From an uncultured Rhizobiaceae group bacterium (GTDB lineage Bacteria; Pseudomonadota; Alphaproteobacteria; Rhizobiales; Rhizobiaceae), in assembly GCA_947501445.1 (NCBI GenBank), contig CANMVS010000027.1, forward strand, positions 1 to 57,864: DNA of 57,864 nt. The letters run 5' to 3'. Below, piece after piece: positions 36,034 through 43,642 of this stretch (position 1 is its first letter; every line of letters starts with the position of its first letter). Position numbers and translations under genes: made by a program. The notes below the pieces were generated by a model. The model searched no databases. It was not told where the DNA came from and was given only the letters and a program-made list of their open reading frames with translations.

Positions 36034-36812
36034 GCACCCTTTTACAGGTCAAAAATGTCACCAAGAAATATGGCGGGCTGATTGCCAATAACGATATCAG
36101 CTTCGATGTGTCACAAAATGAAATCCTGTCGGTGATTGGCCCAAATGGCGCCGGCAAATCAACTTTGTTTAAAATGATATCGTCCTTTGTTCCGACAACC
36201 TCGGGCGAAGTGCTGTATCGCGGTGAACGTATCTCCAACCTCAAGCCGCACATTGTGGCGCGCAAGGGGATCGTACGAACGTTTCAGGAAACCACGATCT
36301 TCAAAAGCATGACCGTGCGTGAAAGCGTGGTCGTGGCGCAGCATCTGCGCGCCACGGCATCGCTCGCCGGATATTTTTGGGGCTCCAGTGCCGCCAAAAA
36401 AGATGTGGTTGCCTTTGGCAATTATGCCGATGAACTGCTGGAGTTTCTCGGCATGTCCGCGATCAGCAATGAGCTTGCCAGCAATCTTCCGCAAGGCAAT
36501 TTACGGGCACTTGGCATTGCCATCGGTCTGGCAACCGACCCAAAGGTATTGCTGCTTGATGAACCTTTTGCCGGCATGAACCACGATGAAACCATGCAGA
36601 TGGTTGATCTGGTTCGTCTGGTGCGGGATGAACGCGGGGTGACCGTGTTACTTGTCGAGCACGACATGCCGGCTGTGATGAATATTTCCGACCGTATTGT
36701 GGTGCTGAACTTTGGTGAAAAGATTGCCGAAGGCACGCCATCACAAATCCAGAACAATGAGAAAGTCATCGAGGCCTATCTGGGCAGCGCCGATGATGAG
36801 ATCGGGATGTAG
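36030..36812 (+). CDS. Liv-type ABC transporter ATP-binding protein (LivG-like)
   Basis: A 260-residue ATPase. Walker A is GPNGAGKST near residue 39, Walker B VLLLDEPFAGMNHDET, and the H-loop is VTVLLVEHDMPAVMNISDRI. The signature loop is LPQGNLRALGIAIGLATDPK rather than canonical LSGGQ, as is usual for LivG. The BCA-type C-terminal extension is present (AEGTPSQIQNNEKVIEAYLG). The ATG at 36030 (ATGA overlap with the LivM-like gene) is the true start; the much longer open frame to 35148 is not. Confidence 0.95.
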   Translation: MSTLLQVKNVTKKYGGLIANNDISFDVSQNEILSVIGPNGAGKSTLFKMISSFVPTTSGEVLYRGERISNLKPHIVARKGIVRTFQETTIFKSMTVRESVVVAQHLRATASLAGYFWGSSAAKKDVVAFGNYADELLEFLGMSAISNELASNLPQGNLRALGIAIGLATDPKVLLLDEPFAGMNHDETMQMVDLVRLVRDERGVTVLLVEHDMPAVMNISDRIVVLNFGEKIAEGTPSQIQNNEKVIEAYLGSADDEIGM

Positions 36813-36815
36813 GCC

Positions 36816-37538
36816 ATGACAAACATGTTGGATTTCAAGGATGTTGAGCTTTACTACGATCACGTTTATGCCCTCAAGGGCGTCTCCCTGACACTTGATC
36901 AGGGAGAAACCGTCGCACTGATTGGCGCGAATGGTGCCGGTAAATCATCCATTCTGCGTGCCATTACCGGGCTGGCCAAGCCGGTCAAAGGGTCCGTGAC
37001 ATTTGAAAACGCCCGCATCGATGGCACGGCCCCTTCCGACATTGTCAGGCGGGGGATTGCCATGGTGCCGGAGGGCAGGCGCGTCTTTCCCTATATGTCT
37101 GTCAAGGACAACCTGATGATGGGTGCCTTTACACGCAGCGACAAGGCCGGCATTCAACAAACGCTGGACAGTATCCTGACGCGTTTTCCGCGGTTGAAAG
37201 AGCGTTATAAACAGGCGGCGGCCACATTATCCGGCGGCGAACAGCAGATGATGGTGATTGGCCGGGCATTGATGGCCAAGCCCAAACTGCTGCTGCTGGA
37301 TGAACCCAGCCTCGGGATTGCGCCCAAACTGGTTCAGGACATCGCGCGCTCAATTGTGGCGATCAACCGTGATGAAGGCGTATCGGTACTGTTGGTCGAG
37401 CAAAACTCCCGCATGGCGCTCAGCATCTCCCACCGCGCCTACGCAATGGCGACAGGCAGTGTGGTGATTGAGGGGAATTCCAAAGAACTGCTGCATGACG
37501 ACAGGATCAAGGCCGCATATCTTGGGGGTGAGGTATAA
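36816..37538 (+). CDS. Liv-type ABC transporter ATP-binding protein (LivF-like)
   Basis: A 240-residue ATPase, partner of the LivG-like protein. Walker A is GANGAGKSSI, the signature ATLSGGEQQMMVIGRALMAK, Walker B is LLLLDEPSLGIAP, and the LivF-typical MVPEGRRVFPYMSVKDNLMM and SVLLVEQNSRMALSISHRAY are present. It starts 3 bp after the LivG-like gene. The racemase gene follows 4 bp after its stop, so that enzyme belongs to the operon. Confidence 0.95.
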   Translation: MTNMLDFKDVELYYDHVYALKGVSLTLDQGETVALIGANGAGKSSILRAITGLAKPVKGSVTFENARIDGTAPSDIVRRGIAMVPEGRRVFPYMSVKDNLMMGAFTRSDKAGIQQTLDSILTRFPRLKERYKQAAATLSGGEQQMMVIGRALMAKPKLLLLDEPSLGIAPKLVQDIARSIVAINRDEGVSVLLVEQNSRMALSISHRAYAMATGSVVIEGNSKELLHDDRIKAAYLGGEV

Positions 37539-37542
37539 AAGC

Positions 37543-38229
37543 ATGACGAAAATCCTTGTCATCAATCCCAATACGACAACCTCAATGACAGACAAGATCG
37601 CCGCTGCCGCACGGTCCGTCGCACGACCTGATACACAGATTGTGGCCGCCAACTCGAAGAGTGGTCCCGTCAGTATTCAGGGTTATCTCGACGTCGCGAC
37701 CTGCATTCCCGGTGCACTTGCAGAGGTCGCAAATCACCCGGATGTCGATGCAATCGTTATTGCCTGTTTCGATGATACCGGTCTGGATGCCCTGCGCTGC
37801 ATGGTGTCAGTGCCGGTGCTTGGGATTGGTGAGGCGGCCTATCATGCAGCCAGCATGATCGCGACCAAATTCAGTGTTGTAACCACATTATCGCGCTCGG
37901 TACCGGGATTGGAAAACAATCTCCAGCGCTACGGCCTGGCGCAAAAATGCGTGCGCGTTCGGGCAACAGATATCCCGGTTCTGAAACTTGAAGAAGGTGA
38001 CCAGGAATCACTCGACAAAATTCGCGCTGAAATTCGCGATGCGATAGCCCGGGATCGCGCCGAGGCCATTGTTCTTGGCTGTGCCGGCATGGCAAATCTG
38101 ATGAAACAGCTCAGCGATGAATTCGGTTTGCCGGTAATCGATGGCGTCGCGGCAGGCATCACGCTGGCAGAGGCCCTGGTTAACAGCGGTTTGAAAACAT
38201 CAAAAATTGGTGCCTATTCGGTGTCTTGA
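37543..38229 (+). CDS. Asp/Glu/hydantoin racemase-family protein
   Basis: A 228-residue cofactor-independent racemase-fold protein. It begins MTKILVINPNTTTSMTDKIA, the hydantoin racemase N-terminus. The two catalytic cysteines are seen in VDAIVIACFDDTGLDALRCM and AEAIVLGCAGMANLMKQL, and VPVLGIGEAAYHAASMIATK is typical. The family also includes maleate isomerases and arylmalonate decarboxylases. With both Cys retained, racemisation or epimerisation is the best guess. It lies 4 bp after the LivF-like gene; the ATG at 37543 follows GTGAGG. Substrate is likely the ligand of the transporter or a derivative. Confidence 0.9.
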   Translation: MTKILVINPNTTTSMTDKIAAAARSVARPDTQIVAANSKSGPVSIQGYLDVATCIPGALAEVANHPDVDAIVIACFDDTGLDALRCMVSVPVLGIGEAAYHAASMIATKFSVVTTLSRSVPGLENNLQRYGLAQKCVRVRATDIPVLKLEEGDQESLDKIRAEIRDAIARDRAEAIVLGCAGMANLMKQLSDEFGLPVIDGVAAGITLAEALVNSGLKTSKIGAYSVS

Positions 38230-38257
38230 ACCGGTTTCAGGCGGTGCAGTTTGACTG

Positions 38258-38354
38258 GAGCAATTCAGGTTTTGACGGAATCGGCAAAACCTGAATGCAT
38301 AAACAAAATCAACGGCCAACACCATTGTCCCGTTTCTGGCAAACGTGAAACGGT
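38258..38354 (-). repeat. Family 1 two-hairpin repeat, copy E (full length, reverse orientation)
   Basis: A full-length copy between the racemase and LysR genes. Read on the minus strand, both hairpins are perfect: CCGTTTC / GAAACGG, and TTCAGGTTTTG / CAAAACCTGAA with loop CCGATTCCGT. This is the best representative of the consensus. It could also act as the end of the Liv operon transcript, although no T-run follows. Confidence 0.92.
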
Positions 38355-38411
38355 CTATTGAAGATCGAGCCGGGGCTTGCTGTTTTGTCTTTAGCGGTGC
38401 TAAAGGCAATC

Positions 38412-39314
38412 ATGGTCATTCGCTTGCAGGAACTTCATACATTCTTTGTGGTGGCACGCGCTGGCGCCATGCAAAAAGCTGCCAGTGAGCTTGGTGTAAC
38501 GCCCGGTGCCATCAGCCAGCGCATCAGCGCCATTGAACGCCAGCATGGCAAACGACTGTTTGTCCGCAGCCGCAATGGCATCGCCCTGACGGCGGCAGGT
38601 GAAGCGCTGTGGCGTGATGTGGAAACAGAATTTTCAAACATCGAGGCTGCCCGTAATCGCCACTTCCGCGGTGAACTGGAAACCCACATTCGCATCAGCG
38701 CTGCACCGACATTTGCCCATGCCTGTCTTGTTCCACAGCTTGGAACATTCAGCAAAATGCATCCCCATATCAAAATAACCATTGAAACGGATCAGCGGCT
38801 TGTTGATTTGAAGAGCGAACCCATTGATCTGGCCATCCGCCATGGTCTTGGCAATTATGCCGGATGCCGGTCACAATGGCTGAGCTCACCTGAACTCATT
38901 GTTGTGGCAAGCCCGGACCTGCTGCGCAGCGGTGAGGTCATCGACAATGCGGAGGATTGCCTGTCCTATCTTCTGCTGCAGGATTCCAACGCGGTATGTT
39001 CCGATTGGCAATTATGGTGTCAGGCCCGTGGCCTCGACGAAAGCAGAGCGCGCTTCGGGCCGGCGTTCAGGGACGATTTTCTTATTGTCAAAGCCGCCGT
39101 CGCCGGACAGGGGCTCGCCCTGTTGCACGACATATATGTGCGTGATGAATTGAGCAGCGGCCAATTGGTCAAAGCCTGCAACGCCGCCTGGCCAACAAAA
39201 TTTGCCTATTATGCGGTCGCTCAGCCCGCCACTTTCAAACGCCCCGCCATCAGGCAATTTGTCGCCTGGCTGAAATCAGTGTCGGGCAATGAGCTGGAGC
39301 AATTCGGGTTTTGA
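38412..39314 (+). CDS. LysR-family transcriptional regulator (GcvA-like)
   Basis: A 300-residue LysR protein. The winged helix is LQELHTFFVVARAGAMQKAA, TPGAISQRISAIERQHGKRL and RNGIALTAAGEALWRDVETE. The effector domain has the GcvA-like LVDLKSEPIDLAIRHGLGNY and AAVAGQGLALLHDIYVRDEL. The ATG at 38412 is chosen; the frame upstream enters repeat copy E. Its C-terminus runs into copy F: the last five residues (EQFGF) and the stop are encoded by repeat sequence, so the native end may have been replaced. Target genes are unknown; it follows the Liv/racemase operon on the same strand. Confidence 0.9.
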   Translation: MVIRLQELHTFFVVARAGAMQKAASELGVTPGAISQRISAIERQHGKRLFVRSRNGIALTAAGEALWRDVETEFSNIEAARNRHFRGELETHIRISAAPTFAHACLVPQLGTFSKMHPHIKITIETDQRLVDLKSEPIDLAIRHGLGNYAGCRSQWLSSPELIVVASPDLLRSGEVIDNAEDCLSYLLLQDSNAVCSDWQLWCQARGLDESRARFGPAFRDDFLIVKAAVAGQGLALLHDIYVRDELSSGQLVKACNAAWPTKFAYYAVAQPATFKRPAIRQFVAWLKSVSGNELEQFGF

Positions 39315-39360
39315 CGGAATCGGCAATATCTGAATGCATCAATTAAATCAAAGGCCGGTA
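39296..39360 (-). repeat. Family 1 repeat, copy F (partial, reverse orientation)
   Basis: A 65-bp partial copy holding hairpin 2 (degenerate stem TTCAGATATTG / CAAAACCCGAA) with the invariant loop CCGATTCCGT, plus the GGCCTTTGATTT spacer. Hairpin 1 is missing. It overlaps the 3' ends of two convergent frames: the LysR gene on the plus strand and the SWIM-protein fragment on the minus strand. Both stop codons lie inside it. Confidence 0.85.
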
Positions 39361-39662
39361 GGCAACTTTCGATTGAGCAATTGCGCAAGAAAAAATGGAT
39401 TGTCGACTATTGCAGCCAGAATATCTTTTTTGTGTTTTTCGGTAAACTTTGGCAGGGATATTGTTACATCGTACGGGGACGGCCTGGAACCCCTTACCCG
39501 TGCCCTGATCTGACCGGCAGACAGCGTCAGCTTCTTTACCGCGCCTTTGCGGGCATATGTTTTGCCTCTTGGCAATCTGTTCGCGTAATCAATGCCCGAT
39601 AGCGCATCCAGCCATTTGCCACCCCACCAGGTATTACCAAAATCGACTGCAGCCATGTGCAT
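39348..39662 (-). pseudogene. SWIM zinc-finger family protein, N-terminal fragment
   Basis: A 104-residue frame matching only the N-terminal part of bacterial SWIM zinc-finger proteins: VDFGNTWWGGKWLDALSGID, NRLPRGKTYARKGAVKKLTL, and RARVRGSRPSPYDVTISLPK. The family normally continues for more than 150 residues, including the Cys/His SWIM motif, and often sits beside a SNF2 helicase gene. Here the frame breaks off in repeat copy F and the zinc ligands are absent. It is therefore probably a remnant left by a deletion whose end point is the repeat. It follows the UPF0158 remnant by 13 bp. Confidence 0.75.
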
Positions 39663-39675
39663 AAGCAGTTATCTG

Positions 39676-40125
39676 CTATTTGTCAGAATATTTGAGTTTA
39701 TTGGCATCCAGAAACTCCCTGACAATAGGTTTGATGGAATTGAGTCTGAACTCAAACCAGACGTCCTGGATTCCCTCTTCATAAACAGTTTTTTTGAAAC
39801 GCTGAAAGGAGCCACGGCCATCAATTGCCGCAAGCAGTCTCTCTTGAACACTTTCATTTTCCATGAAGAAACAAAACCTCTCCATGATTTTGTATTCGAC
39901 ACTGCTGTCGAGCTCGGGCAGCATGATGAAGTCATCGTCTGCCTACACACGCCTGGCATGGGCGACAACTTCTTTTTGCCAGTCCGGGAGTTCTATCCCA
40001 TCCATTGGCTCGTCAAATTCGGCAAGATCATCCTCGCCTACCAATGCAAGTTCGCCGGTTGATCGATGGACATAGGCTCTCACCTCATCATTCGACAGAT
40101 CCATCAAGGCAAGTGCCTTTGGCAC
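39676..40125 (-). pseudogene. UPF0158-family gene interrupted by an in-frame amber codon
   Basis: The two halves of a UPF0158 protein lie in the same frame on the minus strand. The N-terminal half (about 60 residues, LSNDEVRAYVHRSTGELALV to ELPDWQKEVVAHARRV) ends in TAG at 39943-39945. The frame then continues ADDDFIMLPELDSSVEYKIM, ERFCFFMENESVQERLLAAI and GRGSFQRFKKTVYEEGIQDV to a stop at 39676. The break falls where relatives read straight through, so a single C-to-T change of a CAG codon explains it. The function of UPF0158 is not known. A start is not certain; GTG at 40125 is the first option. Confidence 0.8.
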
Positions 40126-40401
40126 ATTACAGGCTTTTGGCCTGTGGTGCGCAAATGGAGGCCAAAACCAGGTTGGATTTTATGCCTTATATGTTCTGCC
40201 TGGGTTCGAAACCAGATCGGCATTTCGACCCAATAGATCGCCATGCGGCTTGACGTGTGACGGGCTTAACAGGTGAATTGGCAGCGTTTTTTTGCGGACA
40301 CATTCAATGTACGAAAGAGTATGATGGGTTTCGCATAGTTTTTTCGAATGTGAAATTGATATACATTTAATCCTGATATCAATTGATCCGGGGAGAACAC
40401 T

Positions 40402-41322
40402 GTGAATTTGCGTCAACTTGAGGCGTTTCGCGCCACCATGCGCAGTGGTTCCATCACCGAAGCTGCCCAGATGCTGCATATCTCGCAGCCGAGTGTGAGC
40501 CGACTGATCTCCGATCTGGAGCGCTCCGTCGGATTTGAGTTGTTTACCCGTGTCGGGCGCGGCCTTGCCCCCACGGTTGAAGCCCGGACCTTTTATGGTG
40601 GTGTGGAGGGCATGTTTGTCGGGATTGATCGGTTGCAGGAACTGGCGACATCAATCCGTACGACAACCGGGGGTGAAATCTCCATCGGAACCATTCAGTC
40701 CATTGCCACGATTGAACTGCCCAAGACAATCAACCAGCTCTACCGGCAATATGCGGATATCCGCTTCATGATTCATTCCCGCAATACACCGGCCATATTG
40801 GACGCTGTCCAGTTGCACCAGTTTGATTTGGGAATTGTCGGCCGACAACCGCCCTATGCCGGTGTCGAAGTTCTCTTTCAGGCAAGCGCTCCCTACGTCT
40901 GTCTGATGCCGGAAGAACATCCGCTTGTCGGGGAGGCGGGCAGTGTTGATTTGGCGCAATTGGTCAACCACGAGCGTTTTGTGACCTTTGGCGGTGCTTA
41001 CCCGGATGAAATGATGTCGATGGATAGTGAGCTTTCCAACGAAATGCAGCGCCGGTCGCGCCTGTCAGCCACCAATATGCCGGTGGCGGCCTCGCTGGTG
41101 CGTGATACCGGTGTTTTCGCTATCGCTGATCCGTTTTCGGCGGAACAGGCCGTCCGGTTGGGCGGCGTTGCATTCAGGCCCATCAAGCAGAACCTGAAGT
41201 ATCACGTGGCAATTGTGGCTTCGGGCCGCGAGCGCCTGTCCAAACATGCCCTGGAGTTTGTTGATTTGCTGTCTCAGCAACTGCAGAACAGACTGGAAGA
41301 GATCAGCCGTTATTCAGACTAG
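40402..41322 (+). CDS. LysR-family transcriptional regulator
   Basis: A 306-residue LysR protein. The helix-turn-helix region is LRQLEAFRATMRSGSITEAA and LHISQPSVSRLISDLERSVG. The effector domain has GGEISIGTIQSIATIELPKT, QFDLGIVGRQPPYAGVEVLF and PVAASLVRDTGVFAIADPFS, a pattern seen in regulators of amino-acid or opine catabolism (NocR/OccR-like). The GTG start at 40402 follows GGGGAGA. It is convergent with the old yellow enzyme gene, and stands at the edge of the catabolic cluster it may control. Confidence 0.92.
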   Translation: MNLRQLEAFRATMRSGSITEAAQMLHISQPSVSRLISDLERSVGFELFTRVGRGLAPTVEARTFYGGVEGMFVGIDRLQELATSIRTTTGGEISIGTIQSIATIELPKTINQLYRQYADIRFMIHSRNTPAILDAVQLHQFDLGIVGRQPPYAGVEVLFQASAPYVCLMPEEHPLVGEAGSVDLAQLVNHERFVTFGGAYPDEMMSMDSELSNEMQRRSRLSATNMPVAASLVRDTGVFAIADPFSAEQAVRLGGVAFRPIKQNLKYHVAIVASGRERLSKHALEFVDLLSQQLQNRLEEISRYSD

Positions 41323-41380
41323 ACCGGAAAACAGGCCGCACCCCTTTTGCAGGGAGCGCGGCTGAACAAAGACCCGGGAA

Positions 41381-42490
41381 TTACGACCCCGCATGGGCGC
41401 TGAAAAACGCATTTGCCGTTTGAAGGTCTGCCAGCGGTGCGAACATGTCCAGGTCAAAGGCCCGCCGCATCCGTCCATTTTGGACCTTTTCGGGCCAATC
41501 CTGCGCGGCAAGCGCATCTTTGCCAATCGCAACAAAGTCACAATGCCCCTTGGCAAGCATCCGTTGCGCCACAGCAGGATCACCCAATTTGCCATTGGCA
41601 ATAACCGGCAGATTGGTGAATTTTTTTGCAAGTGCGGCCAACGAAGCACCAGTGTGGAAAGCCGGCGCCTCCGCTGCGTGCTCGGTTGTGTGAATGTAGT
41701 CAGCGCCACTTGTTTCGACTGCAGCAAAGATAACCCTGGCACTATCAGCTTGTCCCGACCATTTGTGGTCGAAATCATTCACTTTACCCTGGGAAAGACG
41801 CACACCTACCGTGAATTCAGATCCCACGGCTTCGCGCACCCGCTCGATCACCTGGCATGTCAGTAGAATTCGGCCTTCAACACCCTGGCCATATTGGTCG
41901 CTGCGCTGGTTGGTATAGTCAGTCAGGAATTGATCCAGAAGATAGCCGTTTGCCCCGTGTATTTCGACCCCGTCTGCGCCTGAATCCTGGGCTCGTTTTG
42001 CCGCGTCAGCAAAGCCGGCAATTGCGGTTTCAATTTCCGCCGGTGTCATTTCAAAAGGCTGCCGATAGGCGCCGTTTCCCCTGTACTCCGCCATTTGATC
42101 GCCTTTGGGCTGTACCGCAGACGGTCCGCGGGTCTGGCTGCTGAAGCGATTGAACTGCGAAAGCGCGCCCGCGTGCATCAGTTGCATGATTACCTTTGCA
42201 CCGGTTGCCTGCATGGCGCCAATGACCGGTGCCCAGCTTGCGGCTTGTGTCTTATCCGTGATCCCGGGCTGGAACCTGTATCCCTGACTGAAGTCCTGGT
42301 CGGTATAGACGCCTTCTGTGATGATTGCACCAAAGCCTCCTGTGCCGAACCGCTGATAATAGGAGCACATCAAGGGGCCAACAGTGCCCACATCATTGGC
42401 GCTGACACGCGTCATCGGCGCGACAATCGTGCGGTTGCGGAGTTTGATTTTTCCAAGCGTAGCGCTGTCGAATAAATTGGATTGGGACAT
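41381..42490 (-). CDS. Old yellow enzyme-family NADH:flavin oxidoreductase
   Basis: A 369-residue FMN enzyme with a TIM barrel. SATLGKIKLRNRTIVAPMTR carries the FMN contact, VIMQLMHAGALSQ the Gln/His region, and DGVEIHGANGYLLDQFLTDY (substrate-side His and Asn) is followed by TNQRSDQYG. The C-terminus has NLPVIANGKLGDPAVAQRML and CDFVAIGKDALA. OYEs reduce activated C=C bonds or oxidise related compounds; substrate is open. It diverges from the LysR gene at 42587 across 96 bp, a typical regulator/target pair. Confidence 0.92.
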   Translation of the reverse strand: MSQSNLFDSATLGKIKLRNRTIVAPMTRVSANDVGTVGPLMCSYYQRFGTGGFGAIITEGVYTDQDFSQGYRFQPGITDKTQAASWAPVIGAMQATGAKVIMQLMHAGALSQFNRFSSQTRGPSAVQPKGDQMAEYRGNGAYRQPFEMTPAEIETAIAGFADAAKRAQDSGADGVEIHGANGYLLDQFLTDYTNQRSDQYGQGVEGRILLTCQVIERVREAVGSEFTVGVRLSQGKVNDFDHKWSGQADSARVIFAAVETSGADYIHTTEHAAEAPAFHTGASLAALAKKFTNLPVIANGKLGDPAVAQRMLAKGHCDFVAIGKDALAAQDWPEKVQNGRMRRAFDLDMFAPLADLQTANAFFSAHAGS

Positions 42491-42586
42491 GGTATCTCCA
42501 TTTATGGTTCATGTTCCACTATATCTTTTCCAAATTGTTTGATAATAAACTCGAATGATAAAGAACCTTGTCTGTTTCATCGCATA

Positions 42587-43489
42587 ATGCCTGGAGATAA
42601 TCTTTCTGATTTACTCCGTATATTCAGGTCGGTCGCCGATACCGGCAGCTTTTCGGCCGCCGGACGCAATCTCAATATGTCGCCTGCCTGGGTTGCCAAA
42701 CAGGTCACCCGGCTTGAAGGCTCTTTGGGCGCGGCCTTGCTGATCCGTTCGACACGTGCCCTGCGGCTCACGGATGCCGGCCGGGAATCTTATCAGACCG
42801 CCGGTACGGTGGCCGATGAGCTTGCCGTGTTGAAAGACAAGCTCAGTGCTGATTCAAAAATGATTGTGGGCACCGTGCGCCTCAATGTGCCATCCATCAT
42901 CGCTCAGGAAATTCTGGCGCGGCACCTTACGGAATTTCAAACCAAATATCCGAACCTGAGACTGGACATCGATGTATCCGAAAGTTTTGCCGAGATCCTG
43001 AATGAGGAGATAGACATCGCTTTTCGTGTGACCCGTGCGCTCGACGACAGCCAGGCAATCGCAGAGCGAATTTCAAGTGTGCCAAGGATCCTGTGTGCCT
43101 CGAAGGACTATCTTTCGCGCATGCCGGAAATCGAGAATATTCAGGACATCAAACACCACAAGGCTCTTGCTTTTACCGGCCTTCAGGGACCATCCAGCTG
43201 GTTTTTACGCAGTCACGGGTCTGAAGAACGGATCACACCAAATGTCGTTGTGCACGCCAACAACAGCTTCGTATTGAAACAGGCGGCAATCGATGGTGCG
43301 GGCATTGCTTTTTTGCCCAAAGTGATTGTCGAGGATGCACTCAGGTCCGGTCAGCTTGTACATTTGCCGCAAATTGAGGATGCTGATCCGTTCAATCTGT
43401 TCCTGATGCGCGCGCCCCGAACACACCTTCCCATTCGCATTCAGGTTGCCTGGCGTTATTTTGCAAAAGTCTGCAAATCCAATACATGA
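42587..43489 (+). CDS. LysR-family transcriptional regulator
   Basis: A 300-residue LysR protein. The DNA-binding part is LLRIFRSVADTGSFSAAGRN and SPAWVAKQVTRLEGSLGAAL, then RSTRALRLTDAGRESYQTAG. The effector domain has VGTVRLNVPSIIAQEILARH and QAAIDGAGIAFLPKVIVEDA. The frame is open back to 42482, but the family N-terminus points to the ATG at 42587. It is divergent from the OYE gene and directly upstream of the FMN dehydrogenase gene, so it may regulate either side. Confidence 0.92.
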   Translation: MPGDNLSDLLRIFRSVADTGSFSAAGRNLNMSPAWVAKQVTRLEGSLGAALLIRSTRALRLTDAGRESYQTAGTVADELAVLKDKLSADSKMIVGTVRLNVPSIIAQEILARHLTEFQTKYPNLRLDIDVSESFAEILNEEIDIAFRVTRALDDSQAIAERISSVPRILCASKDYLSRMPEIENIQDIKHHKALAFTGLQGPSSWFLRSHGSEERITPNVVVHANNSFVLKQAAIDGAGIAFLPKVIVEDALRSGQLVHLPQIEDADPFNLFLMRAPRTHLPIRIQVAWRYFAKVCKSNT

Positions 43490-43642
43490 TGTGCCGGTCA
43501 GCATCTCAAATTCATAGGTTTTCCAAATAGGTCTCCATTTTTTTTCAATTGGAGGCGGTTGCGCCATTCAAAGTAGGTTGACCCAAACAACGGCAACCAT
43601 CCTGTTTGGGGCACCAATATCGCTTATCCGTCAGAAAACCCT

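Noticed and set aside
38258-38354. Family 1 hairpins as ordinary rho-independent terminators
   Set aside because: There is no T-run after either hairpin in either direction, and copies also sit upstream of genes. A secondary role in 3'-end formation is not excluded.
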